Of a stretch of 64,000 nt of DNA, positions 1 to 10,125 are shown one piece after another. Where the stretch lies: contig NZ_SZYH01000001.1 of NCBI RefSeq assembly GCF_005298175.1, positions 124,001 through 188,000 of the forward strand, read 5' to 3'. How positions within the stretch are numbered: position 1 is the stretch's first letter; every line of letters begins with the position of its first letter. The position numbers and the translations under genes are program-made. This DNA is from Marinobacter panjinensis. Its GTDB lineage: Bacteria; Pseudomonadota; Gammaproteobacteria; Pseudomonadales; Oleiphilaceae. The notes under the pieces are model-generated. The model searched no databases, had not been told where the DNA came from, and saw nothing but the letters and a program-made list of their open reading frames with translations.

Positions 1-645
1 CCGGACAATACGCTGGTGCTTACCCTGGGTGATGGTTTTGATTACCGAGAAGACGCCCAGCGGCGTGAAAACCACCTTGGCAGCATTGTCCGGCTGAACC
101 CGGACGGCACGGTGCCTGAAGACAACCCGTATGCCGGCAGTGATGCCTTTGAGGGTGAAATCTACAGCTATGGCCATCGCAATGTGCAGGGTCTGGTCTA
201 CGATCAGGAACAGGATCGTCTCATTGCCCATGAACATGGCCCCCGTGGCGGCGATGAAATCAATGTGATTCGCCCGGGCGCCAACTATGGCTGGCCCATT
301 ACCACCCACGGGCTGGATTATACCGGCGCCCGGGTAACGCCGTTCAAGGAGCGAGAGGGCATCGAACCGCCGTTATTGCACTGGACACCATCCATTGCGC
401 CGTCAGGAATGGCACTCTACCGAGGTAATCTGTTTCCCCGGTGGCAGGGTGATTTGCTGGTAGGCGGGCTGGTGACCCGGCAGGTACATCGCGTCAGTCT
501 TGAGAATGGTCAGGCGAAAGAGGTTGGCACTCTGTTTGGCGAGCTGGACGAGCGCATCCGTGATGTGCGGACCGGCCCGGATGGTGCTATTTATCTGCTG
601 ACCGACAGCGCCGATGGCCGTGTCCTGAGAGTAACGCCTGAGTAG
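1..645 (+). CDS. PQQ-dependent sugar dehydrogenase, GSDH family (5' end missing)
   Basis: The reading frame is open from the first base of the window, so this is the C-terminal ~214 residues of a longer protein; full-length relatives are usually 350-400 residues. Family-typical beta-propeller motifs are visible: GHRNVQG, EHGPRGGDEIN and a PSIAPSGMALY strand. These are characteristic of the soluble aldose/glucose-sorbosone dehydrogenases that use PQQ and normally act in the periplasm. A signal peptide cannot be judged because the N-terminus lies outside the window. The stop TAG at 643-645 is followed after 11 bases by the next gene on the same strand, suggesting co-transcription. The family call is firm; the substrate is not known. 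Confidence 0.85.
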   Translation, partial: PDNTLVLTLGDGFDYREDAQRRENHLGSIVRLNPDGTVPEDNPYAGSDAFEGEIYSYGHRNVQGLVYDQEQDRLIAHEHGPRGGDEINVIRPGANYGWPITTHGLDYTGARVTPFKEREGIEPPLLHWTPSIAPSGMALYRGNLFPRWQGDLLVGGLVTRQVHRVSLENGQAKEVGTLFGELDERIRDVRTGPDGAIYLLTDSADGRVLRVTPE

Positions 646-656
646 AAAGGAAGCCC

Positions 657-1028
657 ATGTCTGACCTGAAAGACCCGAGAGTGCTGTTCGCCGCCGAGCG
701 AACCCTGCTGGCCTGGAACCGCACCAGCCTGTCGTTCATTGCGTTCGGCTTTCTGATTGAGCGCGCGGGGCTGCTTCTGCATGTGCTGGCGCCAGAAAGC
801 GTAGGCGTGATGAATGCCATGCTGGGGTTCTGGATTGGCATCCTGTTTATATTGCTTGGGGCATTTGCCGCGGTGTGGTCCTCGCGTCAGTTCCGTGCCC
901 TGTTACGCACTTTGAGCCCGGCCGAATTTCCCACCGGCTACGGATTCCGGTGGGGGCTTGCGGTTAACATGGTTGTGGCCTTCCTGGGCCTCGTGCTGGT
1001 CGGTGCGCTGTTTATCGGCCGCGTGTAG
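657..1028 (+). CDS. DUF202 (YidH-type) inner-membrane protein
   Basis: This 123-residue protein starts at an ATG preceded by AAGGAA. The N-terminus carries the DUF202 signature DPRVLFAAERTLLAWNRTSLS (key residues ERTLLAWNRT), followed by three hydrophobic segments at roughly residues 22-42, 56-78 and 98-120. That matches E. coli YidH/YidG in length and layout. No enzymatic role is established for the family. It probably shares a transcript with the upstream sugar dehydrogenase and ends 27 bases before the convergent thiamine-binding-like gene. Confidence 0.88.
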   Translation: MSDLKDPRVLFAAERTLLAWNRTSLSFIAFGFLIERAGLLLHVLAPESVGVMNAMLGFWIGILFILLGAFAAVWSSRQFRALLRTLSPAEFPTGYGFRWGLAVNMVVAFLGLVLVGALFIGRV

Positions 1029-1054
1029 GGAGGGCGCTACCCGCGGCCTGTCTG

Positions 1055-1303
1055 CTACCGTGGCCTGCGGTCACCTTCCATGATCTTGGCCACAAACACC
1101 GCTTTGCCGTACTCCTCGAACGACCACTTCATGGTGTCTGAAAGCACCCGCATCACCTCATCATACTCACCGAACATCTCCGTGCTCATGCGGCCGGGAT
1201 AGATTTCCAGGCCACTTTTCTCCAGCCGTTCAATAACCGCGCGGATGGGTGGTTTATAGTCATCGGCGAGTGGATAGCAACTCAATTGCACTGATAAATA
1301 CAT
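1055..1303 (-). CDS. small thiamine-binding-like (YkoF/MTH1187-type) protein
   Basis: The protein of 82 residues starts MYLSVQLSCYPL and has the compact ferredoxin-like pattern of the YkoF/MTH1187 group: a strand with xVQLSxYPL, a helix IRAVIERLEKSGL, then a second strand and helix with FGEYDEVMRVLSDTM. Members of this family bind thiamine or related pyrimidines, or have unknown ligands; no transporter genes are adjacent, so the ligand is an inference only. The frame is open further upstream, but the start at 1303 has a strong GGGAGG ribosome-binding site and avoids overlapping ggt, which ends 14 bases upstream. It probably shares the ggt transcript. Confidence 0.7.
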   Translation of the reverse strand: MYLSVQLSCYPLADDYKPPIRAVIERLEKSGLEIYPGRMSTEMFGEYDEVMRVLSDTMKWSFEEYGKAVFVAKIMEGDRRPR

Positions 1304-1316
1304 AAAACCTCCCGGG

Positions 1317-3080
1317 TCAGTAACCCATGGCTGACGATGTGCTGCGGCGCGGGTCCGCACCGCCGTACAGGGTTCCGTCACTGTCGATCAGTATGCTCTG
1401 GATGGCACCCATAGCGCTACCTGTCACCACCTTGTGGCCCATCTCTTCCAGTAGCCGCACGGTGTCGGGACTGATTCCCTGTTCGATACGGATTTCGTCT
1501 GGCAGCCACTGGTGGTGAATCCTCGGCGCACTGACCGCAGACTGTATGTTCATATTATGGTCAATCACATTGAGCAGCACTTGCAAAGTGGTCGTAATAA
1601 TCCGCGAGCCACCGGGGCTGCCGGTGACCAGATAATTGCGGCCATCGCGCCTGACAATGGTCGGTGACATGGAGCTCAGCATGCGTTTGCCGGGCTCGAC
1701 CTTATTGGCTTCGCCACCGATCAGTCCGTAGGCGTTGGGCTCGCCCGGTTTGGCGCTGAAATCGTCCATCTCATTATTCAGCAGGAATCCTGCACCGCTA
1801 ACGGTAATGCCGGAGCCGTAGCTGAAGTTGATGGTGTAGGTATTGGAAACCGCGTTGCCCCAGCGGTCGACGATGGAAAAGTGGGTGGTTTCCGGGCTTT
1901 CATAGGCGCCCGGGTTGCCGGAGCTGATCTCGGCCGAGGGGCGGGCTTTGCCCGCGTCGATGGTTTTCCGCAAAGCCTCGCCATACGCTTTGCTGGTCAG
2001 CCCCTTCAGGGGGACCTCTACGAAATCCGTATCACCCAGGAACTCGGCACGGTCTGCATAGGCCAGCTTCATGGCTTCGGCCATATGGTGAATGCTGGCG
2101 GCGGAATTGTGTCCAAAATCAGCGAGGGGGTAGCCCTCGAGGATATTGAGAATCTGTACGATGTGGGTGCCGCCGGAGGAGGGCGGTGACATGGAATAAA
2201 TGTCGTGACCCCGGTAGCTGCCATGAACCGGCTGGCGGATTTTCGGCTGGTAGTTTTTCAGGTCGTCCAGGGTGATCAGGCCGTCGTGGCGTTGCATTTC
2301 CTCCACGATCAGTTGCGCGGTCTGGCCTTGGTAGAATCCTTCAATGCCCTGGTCGGCAATCCGCTGGAGTGTGTCGGCCAGTTCCGGTTGCCGGAAGCGT
2401 TCGCCGGGTTGCCACGCGGAACCGTCTTCTTTGTAGAAGGTTTCCAGGGTTGCAGGCCAGCGCTGTAGCCGGCCCCGGGCCTCCTCCAGGCCTTCGGTAA
2501 AGCGGCCCGGTACGATAAAGCCCTCCCGCGCGAGCTTTATCGCCGGCGCCAGTGCCTCTTTCAGGGGCAGGGTGCCTTGCCGCTCCAGCGCCAGGGCAAG
2601 ACCAGCCACGGTACCGGGTACTCCCGCGGCCTTGTGGGTGAACCGGCTACGGTTCTGTACCACATTGCCATCTTCGTCCTGGAACATCGTTTCCGTGGCA
2701 GCGGCTGGCGCTTTCTCCCGGTAATCAATGGCTTCCACGGCTTCACCGCCGCCGGGCGCGTAAAGCATGAAACCGCCCCCGCCAATATTGCCCGAGCGGG
2801 GCTGGGTGACGGCCAGGGCAAACCCGGCTGTGACCGCTGCATCCATGGCGTTGCCACCGTTTTCCAGAACCTTGAGCGCCACTTCGGTTGCCAGTGTATG
2901 GCTGGTGGCGACCATACCGTTCGTCGCTTTGACGGGGTGGTGGCGTTCGCCCTCAAGAATAGCGTCGGCCACAGAGGGTTGCAGTGGCAGGAGTAATGCG
3001 ATGGTAATGATCAGTTTTGTGGCCAGTGAGTGGCCCGGCACGGCTTTTTTATTACGTACCTGTAGGGGGAGTCTATCCAT
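1317..3080 (-). CDS. ggt: gamma-glutamyltransferase (glutathione hydrolase)
   Basis: This 587-residue precursor belongs to the N-terminal-nucleophile gamma-glutamyltranspeptidases, which cleave glutathione and other gamma-glutamyl compounds in the periplasm. Residues 1-40 form a signal peptide with basic residues followed by LIITIALLLPL and an ADA cleavage region. The large-subunit features GGNAMDAAV and GNIGGGGFMLY are present. The autoprocessing site is the TTHFS motif, with the nucleophilic threonine at about residue 398; the oxyanion region GSPGGSRIITT lies further on. Length is normal for the family. It is divergent from purU with a ~108-base gap that should hold both promoters. Confidence in function is high. 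Confidence 0.95.
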   Translation of the reverse strand: MDRLPLQVRNKKAVPGHSLATKLIITIALLLPLQPSVADAILEGERHHPVKATNGMVATSHTLATEVALKVLENGGNAMDAAVTAGFALAVTQPRSGNIGGGGFMLYAPGGGEAVEAIDYREKAPAAATETMFQDEDGNVVQNRSRFTHKAAGVPGTVAGLALALERQGTLPLKEALAPAIKLAREGFIVPGRFTEGLEEARGRLQRWPATLETFYKEDGSAWQPGERFRQPELADTLQRIADQGIEGFYQGQTAQLIVEEMQRHDGLITLDDLKNYQPKIRQPVHGSYRGHDIYSMSPPSSGGTHIVQILNILEGYPLADFGHNSAASIHHMAEAMKLAYADRAEFLGDTDFVEVPLKGLTSKAYGEALRKTIDAGKARPSAEISSGNPGAYESPETTHFSIVDRWGNAVSNTYTINFSYGSGITVSGAGFLLNNEMDDFSAKPGEPNAYGLIGGEANKVEPGKRMLSSMSPTIVRRDGRNYLVTGSPGGSRIITTTLQVLLNVIDHNMNIQSAVSAPRIHHQWLPDEIRIEQGISPDTVRLLEEMGHKVVTGSAMGAIQSILIDSDGTLYGGADPRRSTSSAMGY

Positions 3081-3188
3081 GTCAGTGCGCCTCGTTTCTG
3101 ATGCTCAGATAGGCTATCATAGCCGGTCATTTTTAAGGGTGTGAACCCGCACGCCCGCTTTCCCGGATCAGATTAAGGAAAGGCTTCC

Positions 3189-4043
3189 ATGGAGCATACC
3201 TATCGTCTTGTGATTTCCTGCCCCGACCGGGTGGGAATCGTTGCCAAGGTCAGTAACTTTCTGTCGACCTACAATGGCTGGATTACCGAGGCGAGTCACC
3301 ACTCGGATACCCAGGCAGGCAGGTTTTTCATGCGGCACGAAATCAAGGCCGACTCGATTCCGTTTGGCCTTGAGCAGTTCCGCATTGCCTTTGAGCCCAT
3401 TGCCCGCGAGTTTGATATGGACTGGCATATTGCTGATTCGGCCCGGCCCAAAAAAGTCATCCTCATGTGCAGCAAGGAATCCCATTGCGTGGCAGACCTG
3501 CTTCACCGCTGGCACAGCAAGGAAATCAACGCCGAGATCGTTGCCGTTATCTCCAACCATGAGGATCTCAGGCGCATGGTTGAATGGCATGAAATACCCT
3601 ACCACTACATCCCCGTGAACAAGAACAACCGCGACGAAGCCTTCGGTGAAGTGGACGGCCTGATCGAAGGGTATGAGGCCGATGTGATTGTTCTGGCCCG
3701 GTATATGCAAATTCTGCCCGGCAGCCTTTGTGAAAAATACTCGGGCAAGGTGATCAACATCCATCACAGCTTCCTGCCGTCCTTTGCAGGCGCCCGTCCT
3801 TACCATCAGGCATATAGCCGGGGTGTAAAGCTTATCGGCGCCACCTGCCACTACGTGACGCAGGATCTGGATGAAGGTCCCATTATCGAGCAGGATGTGA
3901 TCCGCATCAGCCACAGTGACTCGATAGAGGACATGGTGCGCCTGGGCAAGGACGTGGAGAAAAATGCCCTGTCCCGGGGGTTGAGGGCGCACATTGAAGA
4001 CCGTGTGATCACCTACGAAAACAAGACCGTGGTTTTTGACTGA
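3189..4043 (+). CDS. purU: formyltetrahydrofolate deformylase
   Basis: The enzyme hydrolyses 10-formyl-tetrahydrofolate to formate and tetrahydrofolate, supplying formate for PurT-type purine synthesis and balancing one-carbon pools. The 284 residues comprise an N-terminal ACT domain (about 6-85, beginning YRLVISCPDRVGIVAKVSNF) and a formyltransferase-type catalytic domain (about 90-284). The active-site region NIHHSFLPSF and the downstream DLDEGPIIEQD segment are present. The ATG at 3189 follows TAAGGAAAGG. It stands alone between ggt and gyrA. Length and motifs match the family throughout. Confidence 0.95.
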   Translation: MEHTYRLVISCPDRVGIVAKVSNFLSTYNGWITEASHHSDTQAGRFFMRHEIKADSIPFGLEQFRIAFEPIAREFDMDWHIADSARPKKVILMCSKESHCVADLLHRWHSKEINAEIVAVISNHEDLRRMVEWHEIPYHYIPVNKNNRDEAFGEVDGLIEGYEADVIVLARYMQILPGSLCEKYSGKVINIHHSFLPSFAGARPYHQAYSRGVKLIGATCHYVTQDLDEGPIIEQDVIRISHSDSIEDMVRLGKDVEKNALSRGLRAHIEDRVITYENKTVVFD

Positions 4044-4170
4044 CGGACACTGCCATATGCCCCGCTAAAGGGTTGAATGTGGTAGTATTGGCCGCTTGTT
4101 AAAGAATAACTATGGGGCGCTCTGAAAGGCCCTGAAACGACTTCCAGCAAATGCAAAGGAACCTTTCTCG

Positions 4171-6789
4171 ATGGGTGAGTTAGCCAAAGAGATCCTGCCG
4201 GTAAATATTGAAGACGAGCTGAAACAGTCCTATCTCGATTACGCCATGAGCGTTATCGTTGGTCGTGCGCTTCCGGACGTGCGGGACGGCCTCAAGCCGG
4301 TTCATCGCCGCGTTTTGTTCGCCATGTCCGAGCTGAACAACGACTGGAACAAGTCTTACAAGAAGTCCGCCCGTGTGGTGGGTGACGTTATCGGTAAATA
4401 CCATCCCCATGGCGATTCCGCTGTTTACGACACCATTGTCCGTATGGCCCAGCCTTTCTCACTGCGGTATCCGCTGGTGGATGGCCAGGGTAACTTCGGT
4501 TCCATTGATGGTGACAACGCGGCTGCCATGCGTTACACCGAGATCCGCATGGAGAAGATTGCCCACTCCCTGCTGGCGGATCTGGAAAAGGAAACGGTGG
4601 ATTTCGTCCCCAACTACGACGGCACCGAGCAGATCCCGGAAGTGCTGCCCACCCGGGTACCGAACCTGCTGGTCAACGGCTCCTCCGGTATTGCCGTGGG
4701 CATGGCAACCAATATTCCGCCCCATAACCTCACCGAAATCGTGAATGGCTGCCTGGCGCTGATCGACAACCCGGACATGACCATTGATGAGCTGATGGAG
4801 CATATTCCGGGGCCGGACTTCCCCACCGAGGGTATTATCAACGGCCGCGCCGGCATTGTTGAGGCCTATCGCACCGGGCGTGGGCGCATCTATATTCGTG
4901 CCCGCCATGAAATCGAGCACGACAAGAAAACCAACCGCGACGCCATCATTATTACCGAGCTGCCTTACCAGCTGAACAAGGCCCGGCTGATTGAAAAGAT
5001 TGCGGAACTGGTTAAAGAGAAGCGCCTGGAAGGCATTACCGAGCTGCGGGATGAATCCAACAAGGAAGGCATCCGGGTGGTGATCGAGTTGCGTCGCGGG
5101 GAAAACCCGGACGTCATCGTCAACAACCTGTTTACGCATACCCAGCTGCAGACGGTATTCGGCATCAACATGGTTGCCCTGATCAATGGCGAGCCGAAGA
5201 TCCTCAACCTGAAGCAGATGCTGGATGCATTTGTGCGCCACCGTCGGGAAGTGGTTACCCGCCGGACCATCTTCGAGCTGCGCAAGGCTAGGGAACGTGG
5301 CCATATCCTGGAAGGTCTGACGGTTGCGCTGGCAAACATTGATGAGATTATTGCCCTGATCAAGGCATCTCCGGGCTCTGCCGAGGCAAAAGAGAAACTG
5401 ATGGCACAGGGCTGGGCGCCCGGTGACGTTCTGGCGATGCTGGAGCGGGCAGGTGAAGATGCCTGTCGGCCGGACGACCTGCCGGAGATCTTTGGTCTGC
5501 GTAACGGCCTTTACCATCTGTCGCCGGAACAGGCCCAGGCCATCCTCGATCTTCGTCTGCATCGCCTGACCGGTCTTGAGACCGAAAAGCTGCAGAACGA
5601 GTACAAGGAGATCCTCGAGAAAATTGCCGGTCTGCTGGAGATTCTGGCGGATCCGGACCGTTTGATGCAGGTTATCCGCGAAGAGCTGGAAGCCATTGTT
5701 ACCGAGTTTGGCGACGAGCGTCGTACCGAAATTACCAGCTCCAAGCGTGACCTGACCATCGCAGACCTGATCGACGAGGAAGACCTGGTAGTGACCATCT
5801 CTCACGGTGGTTACGCCAAGACCCAGGCAGTAGAAGACTATCAGGCCCAGCGTCGTGGTGGCCGTGGCAAAGCCGCCACCTCCATGAAAGATGAAGATTT
5901 TGTCGAGAAGCTGCTGGTTGCCAACTCCCACGACACCATTCTATGCTTCTCCAACCGCGGCAAGGTGTACTGGTTGCGGGTCTTCGAAATTCCGCGTGCC
6001 AGCCGCGCCTCCCGCGGTCGTCCGATGGTCAATATCCTGCCACTGGATGAGGGTGAGCGTATCACCACCTTCCTGCCGGTACGTGATTACCCGGAAGACC
6101 AGTATGTGCTGATGGCAACGTCGGCCGGTGTGGTCAAGAAAACGCCACTGCCGAACTTCTCCCGCCCGCGCAGCAGTGGCCTGATCGCGCTGTCGCTGGA
6201 CGAGGGCGATACCCTGATTGGCGCAGCCATCACCAAGGGCGATGCGGAAGTCATGCTGTTCTCCTCGGCCGGTAAAGCTGTTCGCTTCAACGAAGAGGCA
6301 GTACGCCCGATGAGCCGGACCGCCCGTGGTGTGCGTGGCATCAAGATGCCGGGAGGGCATCATGTGGTGTCGCTGATCATTCCGCAGGAGGGCGCGGTGC
6401 TGCTGACAGCCAGCGAAAACGGCTACGGCAAGCGAACCACCTTCGACGAGTTCCCGACATACAGCCGGGGCAGTCAGGGCGTCATCGCCATGCAGTGTTC
6501 CGAGCGTAACGGTAACCTGGTCACTGCGCTGCAGCTGTTCGAAGGCGACGAAATGATGCTGATCTCGGACAAGGGCACGCTGGTACGTACCCGCACCGAC
6601 GAAGTGTCGGTTCTGAGCCGTAACACCCAGGGTGTCCGCCTGATCAAGTTGAGCCAGGAAGATGAGCGTCTTGTGGGCGTTGAGCGAATCGCTGAAACTG
6701 ATGCAGAAGACGAGACCGTTGTAGATGGTGCGGCCAGTGTAGATGGTGAGGCCAGTGTAGATGGTGAGGACGATGACCAGGGCGTATAA
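4171..6789 (+). CDS. gyrA: DNA gyrase subunit A
   Basis: This is the DNA-cleaving and -rejoining subunit of the type II topoisomerase that introduces negative supercoils. At 872 residues it has normal length. The catalytic tyrosine is Tyr122 in [10 protein letters not shown]. The quinolone-determining stretch [13 protein letters not shown] has Ser83 and Asp87, the residues found in quinolone-susceptible E. coli. The GyrA box QRRGGRG is present in the C-terminal beta-pinwheel domain, needed for DNA wrapping. The acidic tail contains a 6-residue repeat ([16 protein letters not shown]) encoded by an 18-bp tandem repeat. The 3' end overlaps serC by 17 bases, making it the first gene of a long superoperon. 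Confidence 0.98.
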   Translation: MGELAKEILPVNIEDELKQSYLDYAMSVIVGRALPDVRDGLKPVHRRVLFAMSELNNDWNKSYKKSARVVGDVIGKYHPHGDSAVYDTIVRMAQPFSLRYPLVDGQGNFGSIDGDNAAAMRYTEIRMEKIAHSLLADLEKETVDFVPNYDGTEQIPEVLPTRVPNLLVNGSSGIAVGMATNIPPHNLTEIVNGCLALIDNPDMTIDELMEHIPGPDFPTEGIINGRAGIVEAYRTGRGRIYIRARHEIEHDKKTNRDAIIITELPYQLNKARLIEKIAELVKEKRLEGITELRDESNKEGIRVVIELRRGENPDVIVNNLFTHTQLQTVFGINMVALINGEPKILNLKQMLDAFVRHRREVVTRRTIFELRKARERGHILEGLTVALANIDEIIALIKASPGSAEAKEKLMAQGWAPGDVLAMLERAGEDACRPDDLPEIFGLRNGLYHLSPEQAQAILDLRLHRLTGLETEKLQNEYKEILEKIAGLLEILADPDRLMQVIREELEAIVTEFGDERRTEITSSKRDLTIADLIDEEDLVVTISHGGYAKTQAVEDYQAQRRGGRGKAATSMKDEDFVEKLLVANSHDTILCFSNRGKVYWLRVFEIPRASRASRGRPMVNILPLDEGERITTFLPVRDYPEDQYVLMATSAGVVKKTPLPNFSRPRSSGLIALSLDEGDTLIGAAITKGDAEVMLFSSAGKAVRFNEEAVRPMSRTARGVRGIKMPGGHHVVSLIIPQEGAVLLTASENGYGKRTTFDEFPTYSRGSQGVIAMQCSERNGNLVTALQLFEGDEMMLISDKGTLVRTRTDEVSVLSRNTQGVRLIKLSQEDERLVGVERIAETDAEDETVVDGAASVDGEASVDGEDDDQGV
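6721..6768 (+). repeat. 18-bp tandem repeat at the gyrA 3' end
   Basis: Units GTAGATGGTGCGGCCAGT (6721-6738) and GTAGATGGTGAGGCCAGT (6739-6756) are followed by a partial 12-base unit (6757-6768). The array is in frame with gyrA and encodes an acidic, small-residue tail. The last unit ends just before the serC start and contributes its ribosome-binding site. Confidence 0.9.
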
Positions 6790-7855
6790 CTTTTGTGCAG
6801 GCCCGGCAACCCTGCCGGAACCCGTGCTGCAACAGGCGCGGGAAGAAATGCTGGACTGGCGCGGCACCGGTATGTCGGTGATGGAGATGAGCCATCGCGG
6901 TGATGAGTTTGTGGAAATCGCCGAAACAGCGGAGAAAGACCTGCGGGAATTGGCCGGCGTTTCAGATGATTACGCCGTACTCTTCATGCAGGGTGGAGCC
7001 TCCAGCCAGTTCGCGACCATTCCGCTGAACCTGCTGGGCGACAAGACCTCTGCGGATTACATCAACACCGGCATCTGGTCGAAGAAGGCCATCGCCGAGG
7101 CGAGCCGGTATGCACAGGTCAACGTGGCGGCCAGCAGCGAAGCCGATGGGTTTACCAGCGTTCCCGACCAGGATAGCTGGAATACCCGTGCGGATGCGGC
7201 CTACCTGCACTACACGCCCAACGAAACCATCGGGGGGCTGGAGTTTGATTTCGTGCCCGAGAGCGGTTCCGTGCCACTGGTGGCGGACATGTCGTCCACC
7301 CTGCTGTCACGCCCGCTGGATGTATCGAAGTTCGGCCTGATCTACGCCGGTGCCCAGAAGAACATTGGCCCGTCCGGCCTGGTGGTGCTTATGATCCGTA
7401 AGGATCTGTTGGGCAAGGCCCTCAAAGTCACGCCGACGATGATGAACTACCAGGTGATCGCGGATAACGACTCCATGTACAACACGCCGGCGACCTATTC
7501 CTGGTACCTGGCTGGCCTGGTTTTCAAGTGGCTGAAAGAGCAGGGCGGCGTTACGGCCATGGGCGAGGTCAACCGTCGCAAGGCCGGTAAGCTCTATGGC
7601 TTTATCGACGAGAATGATTTCTACGCCAACCCGATCTCGCCGCGTTTTCGCTCCTGGATGAACATACCCTTCACCCTGGCGGATGAGGCGCTAAATGATG
7701 CCTTCCTTAAAGGTGCGAACGAGCGTGGCCTGCTGAACCTCAAGGGCCATCGCTCCGTTGGTGGGATGCGGGCCAGCATCTACAACGCGATGCCCGAAGC
7801 CGGTGTTGATGCGTTGATTGACTATATGACCGTGTTTGCAAAGGAGCGGGGCTGA
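6773..7855 (+). CDS. serC: phosphoserine aminotransferase
   Basis: This PLP enzyme converts 3-phosphohydroxypyruvate to phosphoserine in serine synthesis and also serves pyridoxine synthesis. The 360-residue product starts [15 protein letters not shown], the classical SerC N-terminus. The PLP lysine lies in [15 protein letters not shown]. An ATG at 6761 is also in frame, but the start at 6773 is preceded by TGAGGA at good spacing and gives the usual N-terminus. It overlaps gyrA by 17 bases and ends two bases before pheA, so translation is probably coupled along the operon. Confidence 0.97.
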   Translation: MTRAYNFCAGPATLPEPVLQQAREEMLDWRGTGMSVMEMSHRGDEFVEIAETAEKDLRELAGVSDDYAVLFMQGGASSQFATIPLNLLGDKTSADYINTGIWSKKAIAEASRYAQVNVAASSEADGFTSVPDQDSWNTRADAAYLHYTPNETIGGLEFDFVPESGSVPLVADMSSTLLSRPLDVSKFGLIYAGAQKNIGPSGLVVLMIRKDLLGKALKVTPTMMNYQVIADNDSMYNTPATYSWYLAGLVFKWLKEQGGVTAMGEVNRRKAGKLYGFIDENDFYANPISPRFRSWMNIPFTLADEALNDAFLKGANERGLLNLKGHRSVGGMRASIYNAMPEAGVDALIDYMTVFAKERG

Positions 7856-7857
7856 TC

Positions 7858-8958
7858 ATGAGCAGTGATGAGCAGGCCCGTCTGGGGCAGTTAAGGGACG
7901 AGATTGACCGGGTCGACCGGGAAATCATGGACCTGATCAGCAAGCGGGCTGAATGCGCCCAGGAAGTGGCGCGGGTCAAGATGGAAGCCCATCCGGGGGA
8001 GGATGTGTTCTTCTACCGCCCGGAGCGGGAAGCCCAGGTGTTGCGGCGTATCAAGGAGAGCAATCCCGGCCCCCTGTCCGGTGAAGAGATGGCGCGGTTG
8101 TTCCGGGAAATCATGTCCGCCTGCCTGGCGCTGGAAAAGCCCATGCACATCGCTTTCCTGGGGCCGTTGGGTACCTTTACCCAGGCGGCGGCGCTCAAGC
8201 ATTTTGGTCACTCCGTGGTCAGCGTTCCACTACCGGCCATTGATGCGGTTTTCCGTGAAGTGGAATCCGGCGCTGCTCACTACGGTGTGGTACCTGTGGA
8301 AAACTCCACCGAGGGTATGATCAATCATACCCTGGACATGTTCATGTCCTCGCCGCTGAAAATCTGTGGTGAGGTTCAGTTGCGGATCCATCATCACCTG
8401 ATGGTGTCGCCAAAGCACAAGGATGAGGAAATCATCCGCATCTATTCCCACCAGCAGTCGTTTGCCCAGTGTCGGCAATGGCTGGATACCCATCGTTATG
8501 GCATTGAGCGGGTCACCGTCAGCAGTAATGCAGAGGCGGCAAGGCGTGCAGCGGAGGAGCCGGGTACGGCCGCCATCGCCGGTGATATGGCGGCGGAGCT
8601 CTATGGCCTGGAAGTGCTGGCCGCCAGCATTGAAGACCGGCCGGACAACACCACGCGCTTCCTGATCATCGGGCGTGAAGAAGTGCCGGCCAGCGGCAAT
8701 GACAAATCTTCTATCCTGGTCTCCATGCGCAACAAGCCCGGGGCGCTGTACCAGTTGCTGGAGCCTTTCCACAAGCATGGCCTGAGCCTGACCCGAATCG
8801 AGACCCGGCCGTCTCCCAGCGGCACCTGGGCTTACGTGTTCTATATTGATTTTGAAGGTCATGTTGAGGATGAACAGGTCAGCAGGGTTCTCTCCGAGAT
8901 TGATGAAGAGGCGGTAGAGCTGAAGCGCCTTGGTTCCTACCCCATCGGGGTTTTGTAA
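7858..8958 (+). CDS. pheA: bifunctional chorismate mutase / prephenate dehydratase (P-protein)
   Basis: The protein makes phenylpyruvate from chorismate in two steps of phenylalanine synthesis. In 366 residues it contains an AroQ-type chorismate mutase (about 1-90, LRDEIDRVDREIMDLISKRAE), a prephenate dehydratase domain (about 95-270, starting HIAFLGPLGTFTQAAA, with the VVPVENSTEGM substrate motif) and a C-terminal ACT regulatory domain (about 280-355). The ACT domain carries the GALYQLLEPF and LTRIETRPS motifs associated with phenylalanine feedback inhibition. The start has AGGAG inside the end of serC. It is the third gene of the gyrA-to-cmk operon. Confidence 0.97.
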   Translation: MSSDEQARLGQLRDEIDRVDREIMDLISKRAECAQEVARVKMEAHPGEDVFFYRPEREAQVLRRIKESNPGPLSGEEMARLFREIMSACLALEKPMHIAFLGPLGTFTQAAALKHFGHSVVSVPLPAIDAVFREVESGAAHYGVVPVENSTEGMINHTLDMFMSSPLKICGEVQLRIHHHLMVSPKHKDEEIIRIYSHQQSFAQCRQWLDTHRYGIERVTVSSNAEAARRAAEEPGTAAIAGDMAAELYGLEVLAASIEDRPDNTTRFLIIGREEVPASGNDKSSILVSMRNKPGALYQLLEPFHKHGLSLTRIETRPSPSGTWAYVFYIDFEGHVEDEQVSRVLSEIDEEAVELKRLGSYPIGVL

Positions 8959-8987
8959 AGAAATACGAATTGCTGAGGAAGGGTTCA

Positions 8988-10124
8988 ATGTCGATTGATT
9001 ACCAAAGCCTGGCGGTCAAAGGTGTGCAGGCGTTATCACCCTACCAGCCGGGCAAGCCCATTGATGAGCTGTCCCGCGAGCTGGGTCTCAACCCGGGCAG
9101 CATCATCAAGCTGGCCAGCAACGAGAACCCGCTTGGGCCCAGTTCCAAAGCGCTGGCGGCGGTCAGGGACGTGCTGGATGAGCTTTGTCGTTACCCGGAT
9201 GGCAATGGTTTCGATCTCAAGCAGGCGTTGGCTGCACGCTATGGTGTCAAGCCGTCCCAGATTACGCTGGGCAACGGTTCCAATGATGTCCTGGAAGTGA
9301 TTGCCCGGTGCTTTGCCGACCCGACGTCGGAAGTGGTGTTTTCCCAGTATGCCTTTGCCGTTTATCCGCTGGTCACCCAGGCGATTGGTGCCACTGGCGT
9401 GTCGGTTCCTGCCAAGGATTACGGTCATGATCTGGAGGCCATGGCTGGCGCCGTTACCGAGCGTACGAAACTGGTGTTCGTCGCCAACCCGAACAACCCC
9501 ACGGGTACGGTTCATGGCGCAGAGGCCATCGAGGCATTTCTTGACCTTATCCCGGCAAGGGTGCTGGTTGTTCTGGACGAGGCTTACTGCGAGTACCTCC
9601 AGGGCGACGGTTATGTGGACGGCCTGTCGCTGCTGGAGCGTTACCCCAACCTGATTGTCACCCGTACCTTCTCCAAGGCCTGGGGGCTGGCATCATTGCG
9701 GGCAGGTTACAGCATTAGCTCTCCTGAAATTGCAAATATTCTCAACAGGGTACGGCAGCCTTTTAATGTGGATACTCTGGCGTTGGCCGCTGCTACCGCT
9801 GTGTTGAGTGATGAGCAATATCTGCAGCGCTCCCGAGCGGTGAATGCCCAGGGCATGAAGCAGCTTGAGACCGCTTTCAATGAACTGGGACTGGACTATA
9901 TCCCCTCTGCCGGTAACTTCATTGCGGTGGATGTAGGCGAGCAGGCAGCTGAAATCAACCAGTTATTGCTTGAGCAGGGCGTGATTGTCAGGCCGATTGC
10001 CGGCTACGGCATGCCCAGGCACCTGCGGGTTTCCATCGGCCTGCCCGAGGAGAATGATCGCTTTATTGAATCCCTCGCCCGCGCCCTGGACACTCTGGCA
10101 GCCGCCGACCCCGGGGGAGTGTAA
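8988..10124 (+). CDS. hisC: histidinol-phosphate / aromatic aminotransferase
   Basis: This 378-residue class I/II PLP aminotransferase has the HisC N-terminus ALSPYQPGKPIDEL, the LASNENPLGPS motif and the PLP lysine in TRTFSKAWGLASLRAGY. HisC proteins act on histidinol phosphate; copies placed between pheA and tyrA, as here, often also transaminate aromatic keto acids. That dual role is inferred from context. Translation from 8970 is possible, but the ATG at 8988 follows GAGGAAGGG and gives the expected N-terminus. The stop lies one base before the GTG of the tyrA-aroA gene. Confidence 0.92.
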   Translation: MSIDYQSLAVKGVQALSPYQPGKPIDELSRELGLNPGSIIKLASNENPLGPSSKALAAVRDVLDELCRYPDGNGFDLKQALAARYGVKPSQITLGNGSNDVLEVIARCFADPTSEVVFSQYAFAVYPLVTQAIGATGVSVPAKDYGHDLEAMAGAVTERTKLVFVANPNNPTGTVHGAEAIEAFLDLIPARVLVVLDEAYCEYLQGDGYVDGLSLLERYPNLIVTRTFSKAWGLASLRAGYSISSPEIANILNRVRQPFNVDTLALAAATAVLSDEQYLQRSRAVNAQGMKQLETAFNELGLDYIPSAGNFIAVDVGEQAAEINQLLLEQGVIVRPIAGYGMPRHLRVSIGLPEENDRFIESLARALDTLAAADPGGV

Positions 10125-10125
10125 G

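Noticed and set aside
4459..5931. 490-codon open frame antisense to gyrA
   Set aside because: It is a shadow of gyrA: no family similarity, no ribosome-binding site in place, and the gyrA strand carries every expected motif.
6721..6768. CRISPR-like array
   Set aside because: The 18-bp units are contiguous without spacers and in frame with gyrA.
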